DNA of 64,000 nucleotides, taken from assembly GCA_023404705.1 (NCBI GenBank), contig JAEYAU010000092.1, positions 20,741-84,740 on the forward strand. Direction: 5' to 3'. Below, piece by piece: positions 18,511 through 25,737 of the stretch. The stretch comes from Pseudomonadota bacterium (GTDB taxonomy: Bacteria; Pseudomonadota; Alphaproteobacteria; Rhizobiales; Xanthobacteraceae). The notes beneath the pieces were generated by a model. It saw only the letters and a program-made list of their open reading frames with translations, did not search any database and was not told the DNA's origin. A program made the position numbers and the translations under genes. Numbering within the stretch: position 1 is the first letter of the stretch; each line of letters begins with the position of its first letter.

Positions 18511-19407
18511 ATGTCGAAACCAATTCCCGCCGCATGGCCTGCCGACGCGAATGTCGACACCGCGGAGCGCTTCCGTCCGCCGCGGGCGAGCCTTGCCGCG
18601 GCGACGCCGCGTCACTTCCTGATGCAGCGGGCCGGGAAGGTCGTCACCATCACGCTCAACCGGCCGGAGCGGAAGAACCCGCTGACGCTCGAATCCTATG
18701 CCGAGCTGCGCGACACGTTCCGCGACCTCGTCTATGCGGACGACGTGAAGGCCGTGGTGATCACCGGAGCGGGCGGCAATTTCTGCTCCGGCGGCGACGT
18801 GCACGAGATCATCGGCCCGCTGGTCGAGATGCAGCGCAAGGGCGACATGGCGGGGCTTCTCGCCTTCACGCGCATGACGGGCGATCTCGTCAAGGCGATG
18901 CGCGCCTGTCCGCAACCGATCATCGCCGCGGTCGACGGGATCTGCGCGGGCGCCGGCGCGATCCTCGCCATGGCGTCCGACCTGCGCGTCGGCACGGCGC
19001 GCAGCAAGGTCGCCTTCCTGTTCGTGCGCGTCGGCCTCGCGGGCGCCGACATGGGAGCCTGCAACATGCTCCCGCGCATCATCGGCGCCGGCCGCGCGGC
19101 GGAGCTGCTCTATACGGGCCGTGCCATGGACGGCACGGAGGCCGCGCAGTGGGGCTTCTACAATCGGCTCACCGAGCCCGAGCAGGTGCTGGCCGAGGCG
19201 CAGGCCATGGCGAAGACGCTGGCGGAGGGCCCGACCTTCGCGCATGCCATGACCAAGCGCTGCATCCACCAGGAGTGGAGCATGGGCATCGACGACTCGA
19301 TCGAGGCCGAGGCGCAGGCGCAGGCGATCTGCATGCAGACCAAGGACTACGAACGGGCCTATGAAGCCTTCGTGCAGAAGAGTAAACCTGTCTTCGCGGG
19401 AGATTGA
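18511..19407 (+). CDS. Enoyl-CoA hydratase family protein with N-terminal extension
   Basis: This 298-aa crotonase-superfamily protein has about 38 extra N-terminal residues before the core (VVTITLNRPERKNPLTLESY near 46). Oxyanion-hole loops are GGNFCSGGDVHEI near 89 and VDGICAGAGAILAMASD near 140. The position of the second hydratase glutamate is occupied by VRVGLAGADMGA, so the usual Glu pair is not complete and the reaction may be hydrolysis, isomerisation or C-C cleavage rather than simple hydration. Close relatives, as I recall, are found beside salicylyl-CoA or aminobenzoyl-CoA genes. It starts 10 bases after the BadH-like gene with GGAG upstream. A BadI-like ring-opening role is possible by position but not shown. 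Confidence 0.68.
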   Translation: MSKPIPAAWPADANVDTAERFRPPRASLAAATPRHFLMQRAGKVVTITLNRPERKNPLTLESYAELRDTFRDLVYADDVKAVVITGAGGNFCSGGDVHEIIGPLVEMQRKGDMAGLLAFTRMTGDLVKAMRACPQPIIAAVDGICAGAGAILAMASDLRVGTARSKVAFLFVRVGLAGADMGACNMLPRIIGAGRAAELLYTGRAMDGTEAAQWGFYNRLTEPEQVLAEAQAMAKTLAEGPTFAHAMTKRCIHQEWSMGIDDSIEAEAQAQAICMQTKDYERAYEAFVQKSKPVFAGD

Positions 19408-19422
19408 AGACAGGGCGCGTCA

Positions 19423-19710
19423 ATGGATGCCGAGGTGCTGGATGCGTTGCGGCCGATCCTCGATCCCGAGATCGGCGTCAGCATCGTCGACCTCGGGCTC
19501 GTCTATCGCGCGGAACGCAGTGACGAGATCGACGTCGCGATCACGCTGACGACGCGTGCGTGCCCGCTGGGCGAGATGATCGTGGAACAGGCGCGTGCGG
19601 CACTGTCCGAGCGGTACCCAGACGTCAGGGACATCCGCGTCGATCTCGTCTGGGATCCGCCCTGGACGCCGGACATGATGAGCCCGGAGGCGCGGCGGCT
19701 GCTGGGGTAG
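19423..19710 (+). CDS. DUF59/MIP18-type metal-sulfur cluster assembly factor
   Basis: The 95-aa protein begins MDAEVLDALRPILDPEIGVSIVDLGLVY, the standard MIP18/PaaD N-domain, and keeps the single reactive cysteine in TTRACPLGEM near residue 46. Proteins of this family assist Fe-S cluster maturation, and some copies (PaaD, BoxD-like positions) ride with aromatic catabolic genes. As the last gene of the operon it may serve the Fe-S enzymes nearby, such as HcrABC. No partner is shown by sequence. Confidence 0.72.
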   Translation: MDAEVLDALRPILDPEIGVSIVDLGLVYRAERSDEIDVAITLTTRACPLGEMIVEQARAALSERYPDVRDIRVDLVWDPPWTPDMMSPEARRLLG

Positions 19711-19732
19711 GGCGGCGCTTCCGCGGGCGGAA

Positions 19733-19746
19733 TTGACCCCCGTCAA
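19733..19746 (+). promoter_or_regulatory. FNR-type box upstream of NnrS-like gene
   Basis: TTGACCCCCGTCAA has both half sites intact. Its centre is 19739.5, so a class II start would be near 19781, with GCATTC at 19768-19773 as a weak -10. That start is only about 3 bases from the ATG at 19784. Confidence 0.6.
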
Positions 19747-19783
19747 GGCTGCGCTTCCCGCACGAACGCATTCTGGCGCGCAA

Positions 19784-20875
19784 ATGTCATCCGCTCGGCA
19801 GGTCACACCTCCCGCAACGGCGCGCGTGTCGGCGCGGCCCTGGGCCCGGCTCGCGCTGCTTGCCTTTGCGCCGGTGGCGCTGGTCACGGGCCTGCTCGGC
19901 GGCCTGGTACGGCTCGGCTGGGAGCTGCCGGGCATCGGGCTCGCCGAGCTCCACGGCGGGCTGATGATCTCGGGCCTGTTCGGGATCGTGATCGGTCTCG
20001 AGCGTGCGGTTGCGCTGGGGCATCCGGCCGCCTACGGGGCGCCGGCGCTGGCGGTGGCCGGAACCGTGGGGCTGCTCGCCGGGGCGACCGGGCTCGGCAC
20101 ATTATTATATGTGGGCGCCGCGGCCGTGCTGGCCGCCGTCTCGGGCGACATTCTGCGGCGGCAGCCGGCCGTGTTCACGGCAACGATGCTCGCGGGCGCG
20201 GCCGCCTGGCTTGTCGGCAATCTGCTGTGGTTCGCCGGCTTCCCGATCTTCGACCTGGTCGGCTGGTGGCTCGCCTTTCTGGTGCTCACCATCGCGGGCG
20301 AGCGCCTGGAGCTGAGCCGCTTGCTGGCGCCGAAGCGCGGCAGCCTGCCCCTGTTCGGCGTGGCGGTCGGCCTCATCCTCGCCGGGGCGGGCTTCGGCCT
20401 GGTCGAGCAACCGGCTGTGTTCGGCGCAGGGCTGCTGGTCGCGGCCCTCTGGCTCGCGCGCCACGACATCGCCCGCCGCAGCATCCGCGCCCATGGCGCG
20501 CCGCGTTTCTTCGCGAGCTGCATGCTGAGCGGCTATGCCTGGCTCGCGATCGCGGGCGCGCTGCTCCTGGTCGCGCCGCCCAAGACGGCGAGCTTCGGCT
20601 ACGATCTCGTGTTGCACAGCGTGCTGATCGGCTTCGTGCTCTCGATGGTGTTCGGGCACGCGCTGATCATTCTGCCGGCGGTCGCCCGGATCAGGATGGT
20701 CTATACGTCCTGGCTGTACGGTCCCCTGGTCCTGCTGCACCTCTCACTCGTGCTGCGCGCCGCGGGCGGGCTCATGGGCGCGCCGGAGCTTCGCGCATGG
20801 AGCGGCGTGATCACGGTGATCGCGCTGGTCTCGTTCGCCGGCGTTGCCGCCTATGGCGCGTTGCGCCGATCCTAG
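19784..20875 (+). CDS. NnrS-like multipass membrane protein
   Basis: The 363-aa integral membrane protein has about ten hydrophobic helices. Histidines sit at helix edges in patterns like NnrS or subunit I of heme-copper enzymes: LAELHGGLMISG near 60, LVLHSVLIGFVLSMVFGHALIILP near 285-305, and LLHLSLVLRAAG near 325. A longer frame from TTG 19733 is rejected because it would use the FNR box as codons. NnrS proteins are heme proteins that help cells withstand or process NO. Placement between an FNR-type box and heme A synthase supports a respiratory or NO role. The stop overlaps the convergent ctaA stop by 4 bases. Confidence 0.62.
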   Translation: MSSARQVTPPATARVSARPWARLALLAFAPVALVTGLLGGLVRLGWELPGIGLAELHGGLMISGLFGIVIGLERAVALGHPAAYGAPALAVAGTVGLLAGATGLGTLLYVGAAAVLAAVSGDILRRQPAVFTATMLAGAAAWLVGNLLWFAGFPIFDLVGWWLAFLVLTIAGERLELSRLLAPKRGSLPLFGVAVGLILAGAGFGLVEQPAVFGAGLLVAALWLARHDIARRSIRAHGAPRFFASCMLSGYAWLAIAGALLLVAPPKTASFGYDLVLHSVLIGFVLSMVFGHALIILPAVARIRMVYTSWLYGPLVLLHLSLVLRAAGGLMGAPELRAWSGVITVIALVSFAGVAAYGALRRS

Positions 20876-21984
20876 CTGCCGAGCGTGGCGGTCGGCGAGG
20901 CGAGGGCGGCTTGCGGCAGCGGATATTGCGCGCTCGCCCGGATGCCGAGCCTGGCCGCGTGCATGGTGGCGATCGTCAGCACGAGGATCGCGCCTCCCTG
21001 GTGCAGAAGCGCCAGCGAGATCGGCACCATGTAGAGCAGCGTGAGAATGCCGAGTGCGGCCTGCAGCGTCATCGCCAGGGCGAGTGCGAGCGCGCCGGCG
21101 GTCACCCGCGCGCTGGCGCGGCTGCGCAGGGCGTCCGCCGCATGCAGCAGGGCCGCGAACCACAGCAGATAGGCCATCATGCGGTGATTGAACTGCACGG
21201 TGAGCACGTTCTCGAACAGATTTCGCCAGGCGGGCTCATGCATCAGGAGCTCAGAGGCCGGCGGCAGCAGATCGCCGTCCATCAGCGGCCAGGTGTTGTA
21301 GATGAGGCCCGCGTCGAGACCGGCGACCAGCGCCCCGAGATAGATCTGCAGCAGCACAAGCCCGAGCAGCACGACGGCGCTCACGCGTAAGCGGTCCGGA
21401 GCCCGTGACGGCCTCGAAGGCGTCATGCTTTGCGCGGTCCAGACGAGGGCCGTGAAGATCACGCAGGCGATCGTCAGATGCACGGCGAGCCGATACTGCG
21501 AGACGTCGACCCGGTGGGCCAGGCCGGAGGCGACCATCCACCAGCCGATCCCCCCCTGCAGAGCGCCGAGCGCGAAGATGCCCCAGAGCCGGCCCTTCAG
21601 ACCCGGCCCGATCCAGCCCTTCCAGAGGAAGAAGAGAAACGGGAGCAGGAAGGCCGCGCCGATCGAGCGCCCGAGCAGCCGGTGTCCCCATTCCCACCAG
21701 AAGATCACCTTGAACTCGTCGAGCGTCATCCGCGCGTTCACCTTCTCGAACTGCGGGATGGTCTTGTACTTGTCGAACTCCGCCTGCCAGGCCGACTCGC
21801 TCAGCGGCGGCAGGGTGCCGGTGATCGGCTTCCATTCGACGATGGAAAGGCCGGATTCCGTGAGGCGGGTCGCGCCGCCGACCAGCACGATGGCGAAGAC
21901 CAGCGCGGCGACAACATAGAGCCACAGTCTGACGACGCGGCGGGAGGTCTCGGTTGGCTCGCTCATCTCAGGATCCTGCGACAT
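20872..21984 (-). CDS. ctaA: Heme A synthase (COX15/CtaA type)
   Basis: The 370-aa protein has eight predicted helices and converts heme O to heme A. Family marks are LVGGATRLTESGLSIVEWKPI near 36, FKVIFWWEWGHRLLGR near 93, GLAHRVDVSQYRLAVHL near 155, QFNHRMMAYLLW near 265 and LLHQGGAILV near 328, which hold the paired heme-binding histidines. Length and sequence fit the alphaproteobacterial type 2 enzyme. It is separate from ctaB (28158-29030) but would supply heme A to the heme-copper enzyme encoded at 29-31 kb. ATG 21984 or 21966 could be the start. Confidence 0.88.
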   Translation of the reverse strand: MSQDPEMSEPTETSRRVVRLWLYVVAALVFAIVLVGGATRLTESGLSIVEWKPITGTLPPLSESAWQAEFDKYKTIPQFEKVNARMTLDEFKVIFWWEWGHRLLGRSIGAAFLLPFLFFLWKGWIGPGLKGRLWGIFALGALQGGIGWWMVASGLAHRVDVSQYRLAVHLTIACVIFTALVWTAQSMTPSRPSRAPDRLRVSAVVLLGLVLLQIYLGALVAGLDAGLIYNTWPLMDGDLLPPASELLMHEPAWRNLFENVLTVQFNHRMMAYLLWFAALLHAADALRSRASARVTAGALALALAMTLQAALGILTLLYMVPISLALLHQGGAILVLTIATMHAARLGIRASAQYPLPQAALASPTATLGS

Positions 21985-22047
21985 GGCACGGGCACATCGT
22001 AGGAATGTTGCCGGGCAAGCTCGTTGATGTAGCGCAAGTTCCCGGGG

Positions 22048-22482
22048 CTAGAATTGCTGCCTGGCCACGGGCATCGACTGCTCCGCCGCGGCGTTGATGA
22101 TCAGCACGGCGATCTGGTCCATGCTGTCGATGTGCCCGCGAACGATCGGCGGCAATGCGCGGCGCAGAATGCTGCGCGCGGTCCGCGGCTTGCGCTCAGA
22201 TTGGGCCAGCGCCTCGTCGCAGATCGCGATCATCTCGTCATGCTCCTGCCGATGGCAGCGGCAAAAGGCGGTGCCCGCGGCCTCGACCAGCGCGGCCTCG
22301 TTCTCGAAATGCGTCCGCATCACCTTACGCAGCCGCGCGATGCGCAACGGCAGTGCGATGGGCGCACTGTGCATCACGCTCGCCCAGGCCTCGGCGATCG
22401 CGAAGTGATCGACGTCGATCGCGGTATGGCCCAGAGCGTGGCGCGGACCGATCAAGGGGCGCGCCGTCGTGACAGTCGACAT
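22048..22482 (-). CDS. Hemerythrin-like (HHE) domain protein
   Basis: The 144-aa helical protein shows spaced metal-ligand candidates: a His in LGHTAIDVDHFAIAEAW near 18-26, RTHFENEAALVE (H-x3-E) near 63, and CHRQEHDEM near 80. These resemble a divergent bacteriohemerythrin di-iron site. The start at 22480-22482 has GGAGAT 6 bases upstream. Such proteins bind O2 or NO or protect Fe-S enzymes. A FixK-like box 52 bases upstream and an adjacent Crp/Fnr regulator link it to low-oxygen or NO response. It is one of two hemerythrin-like genes here; the other (24758-25162) is closer to consensus. Confidence 0.68.
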   Translation of the reverse strand: MSTVTTARPLIGPRHALGHTAIDVDHFAIAEAWASVMHSAPIALPLRIARLRKVMRTHFENEAALVEAAGTAFCRCHRQEHDEMIAICDEALAQSERKPRTARSILRRALPPIVRGHIDSMDQIAVLIINAAAEQSMPVARQQF

Positions 22483-22533
22483 GGGATCTCCGATCCAGGG
22501 GCAGGACGCTGGCATGGCCTCGCGCCCCGCGGC

Positions 22534-22547
22534 CTAACCGAAATCAA
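22534..22547 (-). promoter_or_regulatory. FixK/FNR-type box upstream of hemerythrin-like gene
   Basis: On the minus strand the site reads TTGATTTCGGTTAG, a full left half and a degenerate right half, almost identical to the hcrC box at 14080. It lies 52-65 bases before the start codon. Confidence 0.5.
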
Positions 22548-22572
22548 GGCGGTGTGCCCGCCGGCTCGGCTG

Positions 22573-23319
22573 TCAGGGCGTCGGCGGCAGATCCGGCCCG
22601 TTTCCTCCGGCGAGCTCCTCCAGCACGCGAGCGTCGGCGATATCCAGCTTGCGGCCTCGCACCGTCACGCCGAGGCCGCTGAGGCGGGCGAGCTCGCGCG
22701 ACAGGGTCTCGGGCGCCATCGCGAGCCGTGCCGCGAGCACCGCCTTGTCATAGGGAAGCTGGATCGGCCCGCGGACCTCGCGATGCATCGCGAGAATCCA
22801 TCCAACCAGCCGTTGGAAGCTGGTGCGTGCGCGCAGGTTCTTCACCTCCCGCAGCAGGTCGTCCCAGCGCGCCGCGAGGTGCCGGTTCACGAAATCAGCG
22901 AATTCCCGCTCGGTCGCGAACAGCCTGCGGGCATCCGCGAGGCCGATGCGGCCCACGCAGGTTCTCTGCAGAACTCGCGCCGAGGTGAGCAGCGGTCCAT
23001 CGCGGCAGATCGCGTCGACCGGCAGCAGAGTCGGTGCACGCTGGATGGTCAGCGTGATCTGCCGGCCCTCTGCGCTCGTGAAGATCTGGACGAGTCCTTC
23101 CAGCACCAGGAACAATGACTCGGCGGGCTCGCCTTCGCGGAGCAGCAGGCTACGCGCCGGGGCCTGCTCGATCGACGTTACGGCCAGAAGTGCATCAACC
23201 ACCTTCGGTGACAAGGCGGCCAGCATCGGGCTGGCGCGGACCAGTTCGGACTTGCAATGCTCGGACGGACCGATGGGCGGTCCCGCGGCACTACGCATGA
23301 GGTGGAATCCGCGATCCAT
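22573..23319 (-). CDS. Crp/Fnr-family transcriptional regulator (cluster-less)
   Basis: The 248-aa regulator has a cyclic-nucleotide-binding-like beta barrel (residues about 35-150; REGEPAESLFLVLEGLVQIF near 70) and a C-terminal winged helix with LPYDKAVLAARLAMAPETLSRELARL near 195-220. The recognition helix carries E-x-x-S-R, the FNR pattern that reads TTGA/TCAA. The N-terminal cysteine set that binds the FNR [4Fe-4S] cluster is missing: only C29 is near that area. It may therefore sense a ligand (NO through heme as in DNR, or an aromatic acid as in HbaR) or act downstream of another sensor like FixK. A perfect box lies 55 bases upstream, so it may regulate itself. Confidence 0.82.
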   Translation of the reverse strand: MDRGFHLMRSAAGPPIGPSEHCKSELVRASPMLAALSPKVVDALLAVTSIEQAPARSLLLREGEPAESLFLVLEGLVQIFTSAEGRQITLTIQRAPTLLPVDAICRDGPLLTSARVLQRTCVGRIGLADARRLFATEREFADFVNRHLAARWDDLLREVKNLRARTSFQRLVGWILAMHREVRGPIQLPYDKAVLAARLAMAPETLSRELARLSGLGVTVRGRKLDIADARVLEELAGGNGPDLPPTP

Positions 23320-23345
23320 GGTCCCTGGAAGTGGTGCTGGTAGGC

Positions 23346-23387
23346 AATATGCCCGTGCCGCGGCGTCACACGCTTGACCGCGGTCAA
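23346..23387 (-). promoter_or_regulatory. Class II FNR-type promoter for minus-strand regulator
   Basis: A perfect box TTGACCGCGGTCAA (23374-23387) is followed on the minus strand by CATATT (complement of 23346-23351) as a -10. A start near 23339 would put the box centre at about -41.5, the standard activator position. Confidence 0.7.
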
Positions 23388-23421
23388 TCGCAATGCACGT
23401 CGGAGGCGGTCGGTGGCGAGT

Positions 23422-23462
23422 TTGACCTAGATCAACGAATGCGTTGTCACGCCGCCTATATT
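23422..23462 (+). promoter_or_regulatory. Class II FNR-type promoter for plus-strand regulator
   Basis: TTGACCTAGATCAA (23422-23435) is followed by TATATT at 23457-23462 as a -10. A start near 23470 puts the box centre at -41.5. The two regulator promoters mirror each other around 23404. Confidence 0.72.
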
Positions 23463-23518
23463 GCGATGACCTGGGGGAAAGCGTGAACCGCCCCCGAAGC
23501 GCGATCGAGAGAGCATTC

Positions 23519-24298
23519 ATGACCCGACGCGTCGAGCATTCTTCGAGTGTCCCGACACCCGTGGACCTGGCCGTCGTCTCCCGGATCGCGGTGTTCCGTG
23601 GTTTGAAGCCGGATACGATCCAGCGGATCGTGGCCCCCGCGACGGTCGCGACACTGCGCGAACGTGAGGTGCTGTTCCGGCAGGGCGATCCCGCGGCGGC
23701 CTTCTTCATCGTCGTGGAAGGCTGGGTGAAGCTCTATCGGATCACGCTTTCGGGCGAGGAGACCGTGATTCACGTCCTCACCAAGGGCGACAGCTTCGCC
23801 GAGGCGGTCGCGTTCACGGGAGCCTCCTATCCGGCCACCGCCGAAGCGGTGAGCGACGCTCGCGTCGTGCGTATCCCGGCCGACCACGTGGTGCGCTGCA
23901 TCCGCGAGATGCCGGACATCGCGCTCGCCATGATCGCCTCCACCTCGCAGCATCTGCACCACCTGGTGCAACAGGTCGAGCAGCTCAAGGCGCAGAGCGG
24001 CGTGCAGCGCGTGGCGGAGTTCCTCGCCGGGCTCTGTCCCGCCGAGCAGGGCTCCGGCACGATCGCGCTGCCTTACGACAAGGTGCTGATCGCCGCGCGC
24101 CTCGGTCTCAAACCCGAATCGCTGTCGCGCGCCTTCGCCAAGCTGAGATCGTTCGGGGTCGACGTGCGGGCCTCGCATGTCGCGGTGCGCGACATCGCCA
24201 AGCTGCGGCAACTCGCGGCGGACGATCGCGGCGCGATCCGCGGCACGCTGCGGCTTCCCCAGCGCTCCGCCGAGCCGCTTGCGGCGCGTGGATCCTGA
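23519..24298 (+). CDS. Crp/Fnr-family transcriptional regulator (DNR/NnrR-like)
   Basis: The 259-aa regulator has a sensor barrel (FRQGDPAAAFFIVVEGWVKLYR near 55), a long dimer helix (ASTSQHLHHLVQQVEQLKAQSG near 140) and a winged helix LPYDKVLIAARLGLKPESLSRAFAKL near 185, again with E-x-x-S-R contacts for TTGA sites. There is no FNR cysteine cluster. The ATG at 23519 follows GAGAGAG; an upstream in-frame ATG at 23444 lies before the predicted -10 and would not be transcribed. The layout resembles DNR/NnrR proteins that govern NO and nitrite reduction genes. Its neighbourhood of hemerythrins, NnrS-like proteins and a Tyr-less heme-copper enzyme supports an NO or low-oxygen role. Confidence 0.8.
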   Translation: MTRRVEHSSSVPTPVDLAVVSRIAVFRGLKPDTIQRIVAPATVATLREREVLFRQGDPAAAFFIVVEGWVKLYRITLSGEETVIHVLTKGDSFAEAVAFTGASYPATAEAVSDARVVRIPADHVVRCIREMPDIALAMIASTSQHLHHLVQQVEQLKAQSGVQRVAEFLAGLCPAEQGSGTIALPYDKVLIAARLGLKPESLSRAFAKLRSFGVDVRASHVAVRDIAKLRQLAADDRGAIRGTLRLPQRSAEPLAARGS

Positions 24299-24303
24299 GG
24301 GTG

Positions 24304-24326
24304 TGCGCCGCGCCAGGCGCGGCGCA
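24304..24326. terminator. Strong GC hairpin between convergent genes
   Basis: An 11-base perfect inverted repeat (TGCGCCGCGCC, then its complement after one base) lies between the convergent stops of the regulator and cytochrome c genes. It lacks a clear T-tract on either side, so termination may be weak or need Rho. Confidence 0.45.
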
Positions 24327-24334
24327 TGGGTTCG

Positions 24335-24721
24335 TCACTTCTTCTTTCCGTCTGCGCCATACTGCGCCAGGAAGGACCAGAGGTCATCGGCCTCCTTTTC
24401 GTTCTTGATGCCCGCAAAGACCATCTTGGTGCCCGGAATCTTCGCCTTCGGGTCCTTGATGTATTCCTTGAAGCTCGCTTCGTTCCAGGTGATGCCCGAG
24501 TTCTTGTTGGCATCCGTGTAGTTGTAGTTCGCGACGGTGCCGGACTTGCGGTCTTGGAGGCCGTTGAGAATCGGCCCGACCTTGTTCTTGGCGGTCTCGC
24601 CGACATCGTGGCACGCCGAGCACTTCTTGAACGACGTGGCCCCGGCGGTCACGTCGCCCGCGAGGGCCGTGGCGGCCGAGGCCACCAGCGCGAACGAAAC
24701 GGTTGCTGCAATCTTGAACAT
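24335..24721 (-). CDS. Periplasmic class I cytochrome c (cytochrome c2-like)
   Basis: The 128-aa precursor has an N-terminal signal peptide to about residue 21 (ending ATALA), the heme site KKCSACHDVG near 33-38, and a likely Met axial ligand in PGTKMVFAG near 100. This is the compact cytochrome c2 form that shuttles electrons in the periplasm. It is last in a minus-strand run encoding a CuA-containing heme-copper enzyme, so it is the natural electron donor for the CuA subunit. A 36-base gap separates it from the hemerythrin gene. Confidence 0.85.
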   Translation of the reverse strand: MFKIAATVSFALVASAATALAGDVTAGATSFKKCSACHDVGETAKNKVGPILNGLQDRKSGTVANYNYTDANKNSGITWNEASFKEYIKDPKAKIPGTKMVFAGIKNEKEADDLWSFLAQYGADGKKK

Positions 24722-24757
24722 CTCTTTGCCTTCTCCTCTTGCTTGACGGTGAAACGG

Positions 24758-25162
24758 TCAGTGCGGGTGCGCGCCGAGCTTCTTGTGCAGGCGCGCGTCA
24801 TGAGTCTCGAAGTGCCGCGCGAACCAGGCTTCGAGCCGGGTCGCGAGCGTGTCGCTGTCGAGCACCTCGGCATCCGCGAAGTCGTCCATGATGTCGCGGA
24901 TCTCGTCAAGCAGACGCTCGTGGTCGGTCTTGTGCTGCGTGAGCTGATCATAGCTTCGCTCGCGCATGAAGCGCTCCTCGAGCGCGAAATGCATCGAGAT
25001 GCCCTTGAACAGGTCGCCGAAAAACGCCTCCACCCGGATCTTCTCGTTCTTTCCGGCGAGCTCGTCATAGAGCCGGTTGATGAGCTCGATCAGCTCCTGA
25101 TGCTCGTGATCGACCGCTTCGATCCCGACGCTGTACTGGGGCTTCCATTGCAGCAGTGGCAT
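24758..25162 (-). CDS. Bacteriohemerythrin
   Basis: The 134-aa protein carries the full hemerythrin pattern: YSVGIEAVDHEHQELIELIN (first His pair), MHFALEERFMRE with H-x3-E, QHKTDHERLL with H-x3-H, and the final H-x4-D in RHFETHDARL. These ligands form a di-iron site that binds O2 and can bind NO. The start at 25160-25162 matches the family start (MPLLQWKPQYSVGI). A frame extending to 25579 is not supported. Its position inside the oxidase/NO-reductase-like run suggests gas delivery or NO buffering for that enzyme. Confidence 0.85.
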   Translation of the reverse strand: MPLLQWKPQYSVGIEAVDHEHQELIELINRLYDELAGKNEKIRVEAFFGDLFKGISMHFALEERFMRERSYDQLTQHKTDHERLLDEIRDIMDDFADAEVLDSDTLATRLEAWFARHFETHDARLHKKLGAHPH

Positions 25163-25233
25163 GAGACCCTCGGGTCCTTTGGTTGACGCATGTTCTTGCC
25201 GGCCGACCGGTGGCCGCTTCGGCGGAACATGCG

Positions 25234-25737
25234 CTAGCGAAAGATGAACTCGCCGCTCTCTGCGCGGAAATCGATCACGAAAAGCTGGTCCGGAACAAGA
25301 GCGACGCGGCCGGCGCGCTGGTGGTCGAAGCCTTCCTGGCGCGGCGTGTCGCGCATGCGCACCGCGATCTCGTGGGCGCCGGCCGGCACCACGAAGCGCT
25401 CGTAGACGCGCGAGGGCCCGTCGCCCGCGATGCCGGTGGGCGGCAGCGCGGCGCGCAGCACCGACTTGCCGTCGATGTCGAGCTCGACATGCAGCGGGCG
25501 GCGGCCGCGCGGGCACTCCTCGACGCGGCGCATGTTGGGCGGCAGCTTGGCGATCTCGGCGGGTGAGAGGCGCCGGCATTCGGCCTTGCGGTCGGCGCCG
25601 TGCACGAAGGTGAGCATGACGATCGCCGTGTCGGGCGGCGTCTGCCGGTAGACGGGGCGGTTAGCGAAGGCCGTTACGCCCGCGAACAGTGCGAGGATGA
25701 TGAGGAACTGGGCGAGCGTGCGCGCCATACCGATCAT
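25234..25737 (-). CDS. Hypothetical membrane-anchored or secreted protein
   Basis: No family recognised. The 167-aa product has an N-terminal hydrophobic segment (TLAQFLIILALFAGVTAFA, residues 6-25) that is a signal peptide or anchor, then a soluble domain with two cysteines (AECRRL near 53, EECPRG near 73) and a beta-rich C-terminal half. The start overlaps the upstream fusion gene stop by 4 bases (ATGA), so it belongs to the heme-copper operon. A small periplasmic accessory or assembly role is a reasonable guess from position only. Confidence 0.6.
   Translation of the reverse strand: MIGMARTLAQFLIILALFAGVTAFANRPVYRQTPPDTAIVMLTFVHGADRKAECRRLSPAEIAKLPPNMRRVEECPRGRRPLHVELDIDGKSVLRAALPPTGIAGDGPSRVYERFVVPAGAHEIAVRMRDTPRQEGFDHQRAGRVALVPDQLFVIDFRAESGEFIFR

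Noticed and set aside
22573..23319. Regulator as a true oxygen-sensing FNR
   Set aside because: The N-terminal cysteine set needed for the [4Fe-4S] cluster is absent.
24742..24760. TTGACGGTGAAACGGTCA upstream of the cytochrome c gene as an FNR-type box
   Set aside because: The half sites are separated by 10 rather than 6 bases, so it does not fit the dimer spacing.
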